Shown here piece by piece: positions 41,401 to 51,579 of a stretch of 64,000 bases of DNA. A program made the position numbers and the translations under genes. This stretch comes from Dirofilaria immitis. Taxonomy: Eukaryota; Nematoda; Chromadorea; Rhabditida; Onchocercidae. Position 1 is the stretch's first letter, and the number at the start of each line of letters is the position of its first letter. The DNA lies in the NCBI GenBank assembly GCA_024305405.1, contig JAKNDB010000092.1, positions 4,245,501-4,309,500 on the forward strand, in the 5' to 3' direction. Under the pieces are notes generated by a model. That model was not told the origin of the DNA, searched no databases, and saw nothing but the letters and a program-made list of their open reading frames with translations.

Positions 41401-42378
41401 ATTAACATAATTTGTAATTGCGTAAAAATTTTCCAAAATCAATTTTTAATTTTATTTTTATTCTTTTTGTACTACTCGCTTAAAACATGTAATGGAAGCT
41501 AATAATTTTTAATTAATTAACTGATCAATGAAATGAGTAAATGATTTCATGTAGCAGTGCTCTATTTCATTATTTTTATAAGTAATAAGTTATAATTATA
41601 ATATTTTAAGACTGAAAAATAAATTAGTTTCAAGAATCGTTTATCGATCATACAAATGCAAAAATAGTTCGAAAGTTATATGAATTTTTCTTGCTATCTA
41701 TCAATAATTTTAGGATTTTATAATTTTTGTAAAATTTGAATGCATTTTATCTTTGCTATATCGATTAAATTGATCAATTTAATTTAATTGAAATTTTATT
41801 GAATTGAAACCTCTTGTTTTTCAGTTTCTTTCTTTTTTTTCTTCCAATCGTTTTCGAATATTCATTGTTTTTTTTTCACTACTTCAGTACGTATGCAATT
41901 ACTGTTTATTAAATTGAAAACTTTTGACTTAAATGATTTTATCTAATCATTAAAACAATTTAAAAAGTTTATCATAATCAATCAATAAGAGAAACTAATC
42001 AATGTATCTCTCTCGCCATGATTGTGTTCATAATTTTCTAATTAGTAATTAGTTGAAGAACAGTAAAAAAGGAGGAAAACAACAAGAACAAAAAAACAGA
42101 ATTAAACATCCTATCTTATCTTAGTTCTCCTTCTTACTTAATTATCTTCTTTTAATTCTCCTTCTAACTATAAATAATATAATCCCATTTTCAATCAGAA
42201 ATCATAAAAATTGTCTATTTTAAAATAATAAACCTTGTCGTAAATTTTTGCATAATTTTATAAACTTTCAATAATTACTGCTTTATTTTATAAGTACATT
42301 CTTCATGAAGTTTCTTTTAACAGTATTCTTTACTAAGTTTATTAAACACATATAATCAATGGATTTTTATAATAATTA

Positions 42379-42425
<47 letters not shown>

Positions 42426-42705
42426 AACAGAAAAGCATGATGCATGCAGCATTGTTATATTTGCACATTTGCTATTTTTATTTGTGTATTTTTATTTGCA
42501 TAATTTATTCCTTTGTTTTTTGTTATGCATATTTTATTGTTGTTATTATTATTATTTGTTCTTAATATAAACTTCAATAAATCCATTGATTATGTGTTAG
42601 TAAACTTAATATGATCGCATACAGTCAGTAAAAGAAAATTTCCGCAATGAGAAATTACCGTATGAAACCAAGGAGAATTTTTGACAATAACCGTATGCAG
42701 TTTAA

Positions 42706-42748
<43 letters not shown>

Positions 42749-44996
42749 TGTGTGTGTATGTATGTATGTATATATGTATATATATGTATGTTTTATGATA
42801 TTTTTGATTTACACAGAATTTGACTTGCATGCATTGATGCATGCATAGTAAAAACATTTTAAGGCATTACTGGTAATTATTTATTGCAAAATACGGCTGT
42901 ATTAGGAAATTTCTTGGAAGTGAATATATCTACAATTTTCTGGTGGCATAAAGTTTTCAGGTTCTGTTTGAGGGACGATTACAATTTGAATTTAGCGATA
43001 AAATGCTGGCCAATGCAATGCTAACAATCTTCATCGCCTATATTTGTTTCGCTTTGATTTATAAATTTTAATATCGATATTTTGCTGATTAAATAATTGA
43101 TTCATTGATTAATTAATCACTAATTGATTGATAAGCTAATTATTTTTGATCTAAAATCGGCTTTTATTGATTAGCTACTGCATGCATTTCCATTGTCACT
43201 TATTATTTATTATTAACAATAATATAAGTTTTAACAATGATTTATTTCCATTATGGTATTTAAAAGGAATTCATTTTTAGAATAATAAAAATATGGATCC
43301 TAGCTAATCATATCATCTGTTTGAAATATCTATTACTATATAGTTTGTATTTTTTTAATCCAAATTGATAATTTGAAATGATTGTTAATTAATTATTCGA
43401 ATTAAGAAGTGTATAGCAATTTGTATGAAATTTTGAAAAATTCACTATTTACAATTTCTATATGTATTCACATTTTGTGAAATATAAGTCACTCTGGAAA
43501 AGTATAAAAGATAAAAATGGAAATGAGATGAGATATTCAAATAATTTTAATTATTGCTAAATGCATCGAACAAACTCTATTCTTTAATTTTAGCTTTTTA
43601 TTTCATAACATTTTTAATTCTATCGTATCAGGAAATAATTATTGATTACATAAAAGAAGGGAATTTATTTGGGAGAAGATGATAATCATATTGATTTAAG
43701 AAGTTGAAAATTTGGTTAACATTTTCATTTCTGATTTAAAATGATAAGCGCGCTTAATGTGTTCTTTTTCTATTTTTTCTTTATTTTTTAAATTCTAAGA
43801 TAACGATTCAATATTAATTATTTATTTCTATCCGCTTGTTTCATCTCGTTCTATTTATAAATATCTGAATTTAGAATTTATTTATACCTTTGTAGTATTT
43901 TCATTTTATTTTTTATCACTAATAATTGCATGTTGCTATTCACCCTATCCTTCTAATGTACAAATATATAAATATAATACAGTCGAATGCCTAAGCAATT
44001 TACATTTAATAATTGAGTTCTTATTTTAATTTCTTTCCGCATATCATAATTTCTTCACTGAAGTGATTTTGATGTAAATATTTTTTCATAAATAAGGGAA
44101 TGTGTGATCGTTCTAAACTGATAAAGAAAATTAGATTATCATTGCCAGAATTATTTGATGAGTAGTCAAAGAATGATGCAACATCGATTTTTTGTTATCA
44201 GTATATGTTATCATTTTATCAGGTATTTGACTTTTAATCTTCGCTAACTTATCATATACCTTTATATCACGACTGTTATTTTCTTCCCGATACAATATTT
44301 ATTTAATTGTTTCCATTTTTGATATTTGTCTCATCACTATTATTATCACTATTGTTTTCGCTGCTATTATTCTTATCGTAATTTTTTTCTGCTATTATCA
44401 TTAACGTTATTGTTACTATTATTGTCGTAATAATTGTTACATTTATGATAATTATTAGTTGCTATTATATCATACTCAACACTATTGTTATATATGCATT
44501 GTTCTAAGTCATAACTAATTAAAGATCACTATTTTTTTGATATGAATAAATTTAAACTTCTTTGTTTACTATTGACAATTAAAAATATTTGATGAATTTT
44601 TTAATTCCGTAAGATTTTACAAACTGATCATTTATTCTAAACGTAATGAGTACGATTTTAATATAAAATATTTATTGAATTAACAATTTTTCCTTTTGGA
44701 ATTTTCGAAATAAATTTCGGGTAATTTTTCAGAATTCAATGTGCAGTTCCACCGATATTTTGGAACGACGAAATCTTCCACTGTTAGCGAAAACTGTTTT
44801 AGCTCTCAATAAATTTAGTTTACCTAAGGTCAATGTACAGACAACAACAGCAACAACAACGGCAGCAGCAACAACAACAACAGCGAAAGCGATAATAACA
44901 ACAACAACAAAAACAAAAACAACAACAGCAGCAACAATGATAATACCAACAGCAACAGTAACAATGACCCAACCTCATACTCAAACCAGTGTTTAA
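26498..44996 (+). CDS. LRCH: LRCH family protein: leucine-rich repeats plus C-terminal calponin-homology domain
   Basis: Eighteen exons, phases checked by hand: 26498-26530, 26684-26797, 27326-27461, 28872-29016, 30214-30343, 30923-31028, 32686-32834, 33696-33823, 34254-34377, 35048-35272, 37394-37628, 37942-38360, 38756-38894, 39109-39283, 39484-39617, 40350-40496, 40864-40941, 44733-44996. This gives about 960 residues if one base is allowed at each of two homopolymers (see separate entries). The ATG at 26498 follows an in-frame TAA and joins by CAG|gtattg in phase 0. Residues about 50-270 hold LRRs (GRKLKEFP, LSDNRFVHLP, SGNQLINIP, NKLKSLP, NQLTHLP, NKLSELP, then NPLISPPSKLC). A His/Gln-rich and Ser/Thr/Asn-rich linker follows, then a CH domain from about residue 795 (LESRLNITLPSG, LADGVTLCNFAN, CRRNVDSFLTACRRIGVPE, TDILERRNLPLLAKTVLAL). 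This order is diagnostic of LRCH proteins, which are linked in flies and mammals to cell cortex and cytoskeleton (DOCK or spectrin/actin related roles). The last 60 residues are a Thr/Ala-rich tail. Least certain joins: the exon 11 donor and exon 14 donor (gttttt). Confidence 0.9.
30452..30789 (+). repeat. 28-bp direct repeat pair in LRCH intron 5
   Basis: The 28 bases at 30452-30479 recur exactly at 30762-30789 (core CTAAAATAACGTTGAGC), 310 bp apart, in the intron between 30343 and 30923. The second copy runs into a short CA stretch. An exact 28-mer repeat in diverged intron DNA suggests a recent local duplication or a shared element end. Confidence 0.7.
35884..35964 (+). CDS. Possible alternative terminal exon within LRCH intron 10
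   Basis: A good acceptor (TTGTCTCGCAG, ending 35883) is followed by 26 sense codons and a TGA, in the same phase (0) as exon 10. The sequence is less AT-rich than the intron around it. Splicing here would give an LRCH form with the LRRs and part of the linker but no CH domain. An AATAAA occurs about 170 bp further on. The segment could equally be chance, so this is a candidate only. Confidence 0.25.
   Translation: MQDAPKFYFNLQQKKLWAETFNYLEL
37605..37633 (+). other. Ambiguous donor of LRCH exon 11: GT at 37605 or GC at 37629
   Basis: Exon 11 is open until a TGA at 37631-37633. The next exon needs phase 1. Two donors meet this: ATCA|GTGAAT (exon end 37604) and CAAG|GCTGAT (exon end 37628, a non-canonical GC-AG intron). 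They differ by eight codons and both keep the frame. Without splicing, the TGA would end a protein that lacks the CH domain. Confidence 0.5.
38264..38268 (+). other. Apparent -1 frameshift in LRCH exon 12 (T5 run)
   Basis: Upstream the frame reads a hydrophilic Asn/Ser/Asp-rich linker, then hits a TAA at 38277. Adding one T to the five-T run restores a frame that continues (VADHSIIASTQSPKCLSP) to a GT donor after 38360. An alternative is a 155-bp GT-AG intron at 38128-38282 that also joins in phase, but its sequence has no in-frame stop for 49 codons and the same amino-acid character as its flanks, so I favour a base miscall or true indel. Confidence 0.55.
38842..38844 (+). other. Second apparent -1 frameshift in LRCH exon 13 (AAA run)
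   Basis: The frame entering from exon 12 ends at TAA 38845-38847. One extra A in the preceding AAA gives SKITTSFIAPSDTASSSIT, which ends exactly at the donor after 38894 in phase 0, matching exon 14. Two independent one-base losses at homopolymers in one otherwise intact gene point to sequence error more than to a pseudogene. Confidence 0.55.
42380..42421. repeat. (AT)n microsatellite
   Basis: About 21 uninterrupted AT dinucleotides inside LRCH intron 17. Confidence 0.9.
42709..42790 (+). repeat. (TG)n / TATG microsatellite
   Basis: TG repeats followed by TATG and TATATG units in LRCH intron 17, on the same strand as the gene. Confidence 0.9.
44840..44975 (+). repeat. Coding triplet repeat in the last LRCH exon
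   Basis: Imperfect ACA/GCA (equivalently CAA/CAG) triplets encode the Thr/Ala-rich C-terminal tail after the CH domain, in phase with the gene. The tail is absent from the conserved domain and probably arose by triplet expansion within the terminal exon. Confidence 0.75.
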
Positions 44997-47019
44997 GTTT
45001 TTGATGTGACATTTAGCAAGTTCGATTTAAAATTGCTAGGAAATCAGACATGTTTTCTAAATTTCATTGAAATTGTTAATTATTGAACTTTTTACTTATT
45101 TACACCTTGATGATGTTAATTAAAATATACAGAAATTATTATGTTTTTTGTTGCCTTCGTAAATTATTTCGATTTTATCCAATTTTATTTAAAATAGGCA
45201 TATATTTGCAGTATATAACAAATAATTAAATTTCATACAGAAGATAGAGGTTACGAAATAAATTCGAAATGATTTCAAATTAAATACTTAAATAGCTCAT
45301 GAATTGTAGATGCCTAATCGTTAATTAAAAATTATTCATTATTTTAGAAAAAGATTAATTAGACTTTCTACGTTGAGAATAAAATTTTATTTTGCCCATT
45401 GTAGCTTAATTTCAGTTATTTAATTTCTAATTGATTCCAATTAGATTTTTCATTAAAATTATTAATTTTATCAAAGCTTAATTCTCTTAAAATCACTGCT
45501 AGTTTTTGCAAAATATTAGATTAAAAGTAATTGCAGATATTTTAGATGAATTGTAGAAGGCATATTTTAATCTATCAAATTATCTTTCCTGTTTTTTATT
45601 TTAATTTTGTTATTGTTCAAGATATAATTCGATACGTACTTACGTTACATACGTGTACGTTGCATCACGTATACGTTATATAAATATTTAATATGCCTTT
45701 TATGAATATATGCTCATTCTGATATATTTCTTTGTTTTCTATTTATCTTTTTGAATGGAGTAAGCTTAATTTTCCTATTGCATATATACTCCTATGTTTA
45801 TTATTGTTTTATCATAGAAAATATGATGTTCATGTTTATTTATAATATCTTTTTATATAAATTATGTTATTTTACTTTATCTAATAATCATTTGGCATTT
45901 TACATTTTCTTTAAATATGACATTCAGATATTCTATTAAAATTAGACGAGTAGAAAATACAAAAGTATTTCATGTCATTTATATAAATTTTTATTTTACC
46001 AATCAATTATTTGACTTATGTAATATTTCGGTAATTTTGAGAGCAATTTGTATTTAATATTTATGCGAAATTCTGCAATTTTTTTTCATTTTAACAATGA
46101 CTCTATATCATAGTATTATATTGATGCTTTCTCTTTTTTATTTTTGTTAAATAATCAAGTAAATAAAGCGATAATTATTAAAATTCACTGTATGATATCA
46201 TTTTGTAATAATAAATAAATATTTTATCTAAATGTTCGAAATGAGACAGCAACAAATTACATAACTTTTAAAATTCTTTCCGAATGAAAGATTGAAATGA
46301 ATTAGGATGCAATCATTTCCAGATTTTTTCAAAGCGAGAAATGGAAAAGGAAATCTTGAATATGGTCGTTTATAATTTTTAATTAATTCGAGTTTTCTTG
46401 CTAGCTTCCACAACAGTAATCAGTTACGAAATTATCAAATAATAGTGATAACACTTTTAGCATGTAGTGATTTTAGGTCTTCTAATCAGTAATGAATTGA
46501 ATAGTATGGTATATCAGCTATGCTTTCTATTATATATATATTATTATTATTTATATAAAACACTTTTCTTAATTAATAGACATAACGTGCATGCAAGATT
46601 TTTATTGAATTAAAATTGAAGGAGGGAAGCAACTTTGTGCTGAAATTAGAATGGTAATTTAAATTTTACGTTCACTTTTACTACTACCAACAAAAGTTTA
46701 AACATATCATTAAAATACATAACTCATTATGTGACGGAATTTCCGTCAAATCAAAATTACCAAAAACAACTTTTACCAAAATTGACATATAAATTTCAAT
46801 TTATGTGTTAATACAAAGTGTGAAACAAAATTATATTAAATTAAAATTAAAAAATTCAAAATCTTTTTAATAGGATATTAGCTTAAAGCTATAATTTTTA
46901 AAATTTACGTTTTCTATTTAATACTACAATCCATGATTGATTAATTTTGAATATATTATCAAACTTATGGAATATATAAATTCAGTATATTAGTAATAGC
47001 AATATAAAATTAAATTTAA
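44997..47019. other. Convergent intergenic region between LRCH and the zinc transporter
   Basis: About 2 kb separate the two stop codons. An AATAAA near 45257 could serve LRCH. A 17-bp hairpin (TGACGGAA, T, TTCCGTCA; 46732-46748) lies about 270 bp past the transporter's stop. I see no gene here; the open frames at 45751-45939 and 46228-46413 have no support. Confidence 0.45.
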
Positions 47020-50000
47020 TTACAAAGGTGGTATGCATCGATTACAAGTTTGCTTTTCCGGATTATAACCTTCAATTTGTATGGTACTTTCTAGCACATT
47101 ATACTGATCACGTAACATACGTGTTGTTTCCTTTAAAATCCATTGTGCGTTTGCAGTTGGCGTAATTTCCAAATGTACGCTTATTGCTATTTTATCAAGC
47201 GTTAATGACCATATGCGTAAATTATGCACTTTTTCAACGCCATCAATACGTTCCAGTGAATCGAATACAGTACGAAAGTTAATGCTTGATGGTAAACCTG
47301 AAATTAGTTTCAGATAAACAGTCTGACAAATGATTATAAGAAATTTATAAAATAAAATTTAAAACTTTTACTACCTGAAAATGCGCAATTACTTTTTTTG
47401 GATAACAAGAAATAACTTGGGTGGACTTCAATGAGTGATTATAAGAAATTTGCAAAATAAAATTTAAAACTTTTCCTACGACAACGATTTTTTTGAATAA
47501 CAAGAAGTAATAATTGAATAAATATTTCGACAAATAATTATAATAAATTAATGAGCAGAATGTTAAGTTAAAAAATCTTAATTTGAGTTTTACATTTTGC
47601 TATTTACAGATGGCTCATGAAGCTTCTTTTTGAAATTATATTGATATTTAATTGTTGACAGAATAAATAAACAAAAGTGTTAATAAAAGAAAAAGTTTTA
47701 AATAAAAGCCGAAATTTAATTAAGTTTGAAAATTAATATTGAATAATAAGTAATAATTCAATGATAGTATAAATATTTATATGATATGAAATGATACGAC
47801 GCAAATTTCTTTTCGATCATATTTTTGATGAAATATTTTCATTGACATATTTATCTGTATATTTATTTTGCTGGGAATTTCATTTTATATTCCGAAATTT
47901 ATTTATCAAGAATTCCGCAACTTTAACTTTAAATACTATAGAAAAGCATCATTTTCCTTTTTCTTTGCTTATAACAAAAAATATCGCAAAAAATATAAAC
48001 AAAAAATACTAGTCAAAGAATTAATAGATTGAATTGGAATTCTATCTTAGAGTTTGAGTTTTTAAAAATAATTCAGAAAGTTTTTTAAAAAATAAATGAT
48101 GCAAAGTAATATATATATGAGAGAATATCGATAATTACTAACAATTCGTTGATGATTTTACCTTCAAGTAGGACGAACATTGCATCTCGAATAATGTAAA
48201 TTGTCGTACAAAGGACAATGATTGAAAAAATTAGCGTACATATCGGATCTGCGATAGACCATGACTCCTAGACAAATAGAAATTTTCATGATTTTAGTGA
48301 GAAGTAGAAATTTTAAAAAAGAAATCTGACTCAAAAATCATATCGCAGTTTTCAAAAGAAACGATTTTCTTTTTGTATGTAAAAAAATATTTTAATAAAT
48401 TTTTTTCAAGACTTTATGCTTATATTTTTATTTAAATGCTCCAATTTTCTTCAAATGACTTATTTCAATTTAAAATAAAACAGGAATTTCGAATTATATA
48501 TTTAACATTTATATTTCTTTATTAATAAATTTTATCATAAACACTTCGAATTTGTTAACTTCAATTAATTTCAAAAATTTTAAATTTAAATTTTGCTTAC
48601 ATTGAAGAAAATAAGCAATGCAGCAATAAGTACTCCAATACTTTGTAATAAATCTCCAATAACATGAATCATTGCTGCTCGTACATTAATATTAGTAGTA
48701 TTAGTGGAATTTGTAGAATGTGACAAATGCGTATGAGCATTATGAGAATGTGTATGTCCACCAAAATAAAGTAACATTGCCATACTAAAATTTATATTAT
48801 TTTTTTCTTTTCATTTATAATAATTTCAACAAAAACAAATTAATAATTCATACTAATATTATCATTTCTTTTGATAGAAATTTAAATTAAATTTAAAGTT
48901 TTTGCGATTTTTATTTAATGTTATTTATAATTTTATCATTTCTTTTTAGTTCATTAAGTATAAATATAGTAAGTTTAAAAATTACTTATAATTTTTATTT
49001 TATAATTCGTAAATTTAAAAATTATAAATTCTTTCGTTATCATTTTTTATGATATCCGCATTAAATCAATAATCATTTATTAAAAGTAATAATTTAATGA
49101 ATAAATTTCACATTAAATTAACGAGGACACCCAATGCTGCGGTAATTGCCATAATCGGAGCATCGATATGATATGAATCACGAGTGATTCGATCAATAGC
49201 CATATAAACTAGTACTCCTGTGATAATCCAAATCATAAAAACAGAAACAAACGCACCCAATACTTCTAAATTATTTACAATTCATTAATATATATTTATA
49301 TTTATACTTAATTCATTAATATAAATGTAAATTTATTAAAATTATAATTTGAGATTTAGATTTTAAAACTACAGAGATAAATTGCAATTTTTATATATCT
49401 TATGATTTTAAAATTTCTTTTTTCCTTTATTTTTTCAATTTCAAATTTCTCTAATAAATCAAAAGAAATATTTAGCATATTTCGACTTTATGATCTTATC
49501 AGTTGCTTTTTCACTTCATGAGCTTATCAAAGAAATATTTCCACTTTATGAGCTTATCAATTAGTTTTCTATTTTCCAAATCAAAAATTGATTGAAATAA
49601 TTTTCTTTTTTTTTTCTTAATTGAAATGTTATAAAAAAATCATATAATTTTACAAGTAATTTTACCAAGTTTAATTGCAATTAGTGAATAAAATCACTGT
49701 AGAAAAAAATCGGAATTGATTTGGCCAAAATTAAAATCGAATAAATTGGTTTGAACTTCGAACTTATTCATACATTATTATTTGATTTTTATTAGCTTAG
49801 TGATATATTTTAGGCAAAAGTCTAGATATACCGGCACGGTGCCAGCCGAAATTCATTCGTTGTGATGCGGGTTTTTTTGACATATATAATGCAAATAATG
49901 ATACCAACATACTGGCAAAATCCGTTAACTGGAATTGCTTCTTTTCAAAATTTAAATTTCATTAATAAAATTTAAAACTTTTCCATTCGAAAAAGTTAAA

Positions 50001-50697
50001 TGTTCGTTAAGTGTTTAAATTTAATTAAAAAATAATACAAAACAAAAGAATAAAGAATTGTTAAAACTTCAAAAGTTTTTAATTTCAAAAAAAAGGAATT
50101 TTTTTCAATCTTCTACCAAATGAGCTGCATCAGTGATAATTGCAAGTGATTCTGCTAAATAACCACCGATAATTTCAGAAATGATAAAAATCAAACAAAT
50201 GATCGCCGATGTCCAAAGGATTCGAATAGCTCGTTGATCAGTGGTTGGTTGTTCGTCTTCATCGCTGTGGCAATGAAATTCTTCAATCAAATTCGTCGAT
50301 GATCCATAGTTTGGAATTTTATGACTAAAATTAATCGAGACCAATATTCATCAATCAATAAATATTATCGATTAAAAATATCGAGTAATTACAAGTCGAG
50401 ACATTCCTTGCTATTATTATTATTTAGATTTTTAAGTTATCTAAAACTATATGAAAATTGCAATATTACTAACAAAAAGAATAAAAAAGAAAAAATAATA
50501 ATTTAAATATCTTACCTATTTTTTATTAAATTAGATTTTGCATCACTCATTTTTCTAATATTATTACGGGAGGACGAATAGGTAGACAATTCTATAACAA
50601 GACGATGTATATCACTCTGATCAATATATAAATTATCAATTTGTTGAAGAGACCCGTTGAAAGTGTTATCGGTTATCAATGGTTGGAGAAGAGGATG
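47020..50697 (-). CDS. SLC30A: CDF/SLC30 zinc transporter (ZnT2/3/4/8 group)
   Basis: Seven exons on the minus strand: 50697-50516 (or from the ATG at 50550), 50324-50117, 49928-49832, 49265-49112, 48784-48601, 48267-48162, 47297-47020. All phases agree. Starting at ATG 50550 the protein is 353 aa, the usual size. Counting from that Met: N-terminal HCH motif at 29-31, six membrane segments, Zn-site pair H80/D84 in TM2 (TDAAHLLTDFAS) and H205/D209 in TM5 (IHVIGDLLQS), His-rich TM4-TM5 loop (H175-H187), conserved NFGWHRAEVLGA, and a cytosolic C-terminal domain ending in CNRC (C346, C349). In this family Zn2+ is exchanged for protons, out of the cytosol into vesicles or out of the cell; nematode TTM-1/CDF-2 are close relatives in type. 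The first exon stays open 49 codons upstream of ATG 50550 to a TTATCAG acceptor, so a longer N-terminus from an unseen exon is likely in at least one form. Confidence 0.9.
47331..47540. repeat. Tandem duplication of about 105 bp in a zinc-transporter intron
   Basis: The block starting GATTATAAGAAATTT at about 47332 is repeated from about 47437 with few changes, including AAAATAAAATTTAAAACTTT and the later GATAACAAGAA/GAATAACAAGAA. Both copies lie in the intron between 47297 and 48162. Confidence 0.6.
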
Positions 50698-50877
50698 CTG
50701 ATAATAGCATATGATAAACTGTGTAAAGAGGCATTTTTAATATGAACAGATCATAGTTATTTGTGCCCTCAAATGGAAAAGTCATCGTTACGAAACATTT
50801 CTAAAAATTTATATTCCTTCTAGGAGTTTAGATTTTTTCAAAAACTTGTTTAAAATAGTAATTCTTCAAGAAGTGTC

Positions 50878-50945
50878 GCATGTATCCGCTATCCGGTAAA
50901 CAGTATCTGCTGTCTGGCATCCTGTATCCCCTGTTTGGTATCCGA
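50878..50945. repeat. Imperfect 21-bp tandem repeat, GC-richer than its surroundings
   Basis: Three units (from 50883) begin GTATCCGCTATCC, GTATCTGCTGTCT and GTATCCCCTGTTT, each 21 bp, then ATATGCGG. The plus strand has an ATG at 50880 and a 27-residue frame that cycles as a heptapeptide (Y-x-L-S/F-G-x-x). The minus strand is also open, cycling as G-Y/C-Q-T-G/A-D-T. It lies between the zinc transporter and the nonapeptide-repeat frame. A short minisatellite is the plain reading; a tiny peptide cannot be excluded. Confidence 0.5.
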
Positions 50946-51494
50946 TATGCGGTTAGTAGATAGTTGTTATTAAAACTAATTATACAATTTTACTCATTAT
51001 TAATGTTAATATTTTAATAGGGAAAAATCAAGTATTAATAATGATTTAAATGCAATTTGAGGATTTGCATTAAAATTTTTGGGAAGGTAATTTAATTATA
51101 TTGAAAATCTATTTTTACACTTCACTCGACTTTTCTTCTTTTGCTATTAATATTATTTTTGTGTTTTATTTTTCCTTTGCATTTGAAAAAAGATTAATTT
51201 GCAATTAATTATTTTATTTCAAATTTAATGATAGCAATTTTTGAATAGTATCAAATGGAAACTTATAAATACAAGAAATAATAATCAAATTTATAGCGCA
51301 CGAATTGAACAAAATGCTTATTTGAGAGAAATAAGTAGATAAATAATAAATTTGATAAATTTTAAAGAATCGAATTTTGGAAAAAGTTCATAAATCTTTC
51401 GAAATTTAGCAAAGAAAAATCGATCTTTTAAGTAAATCACATACATAATATTGAATTACGTAAAGTAGCATAATTAATGAACAAAATTATCAAT

Positions 51495-51546
51495 ATATGA
51501 TATTTTGATATATATATATATATATATATATATCAAAATATCATAT
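51495..51546. other. Perfect 52-bp palindrome (hairpin/cruciform)
   Basis: ATATGATATTTTGATA (51495-51510) and its exact reverse complement (51531-51546) enclose an AT-alternating centre that is itself self-complementary, so all 52 bases can pair. It lies 34 bp beyond the stop codon of the nonapeptide-repeat frame on the minus strand, where it would fall in the 3' UTR. It may be a processing or termination structure, or an unstable (TA)n site. Confidence 0.8.
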
Positions 51547-51579
51547 AAAAATATATCATCTGCTTATGTATCATGCGGA

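Larger units (their letters stand above)
40942..44732 (+). other. LRCH intron 17 with clustered TGCATG sites and microsatellites
   Basis: This is the longest intron I can define (3.8 kb) and it splits the CH domain. It contains five TGCATG hexamers (42441, 42826, 42838, 43179, 43927), the binding motif of Fox-1/RBFOX family splicing regulators. It also holds a (GTT)-rich stretch (41160-41222), an (AT)21 run (42380-42421), a TG/TATG array (42709-42790) and imperfect ATT/ATC triplets (44330-44450). I see no other gene inside it. Confidence 0.6.

Noticed and set aside
44830..45012. Leu/Ser-rich minus-strand frame
   Set aside because: Antisense shadow of the ACA/GCA triplet repeat in the last LRCH exon.
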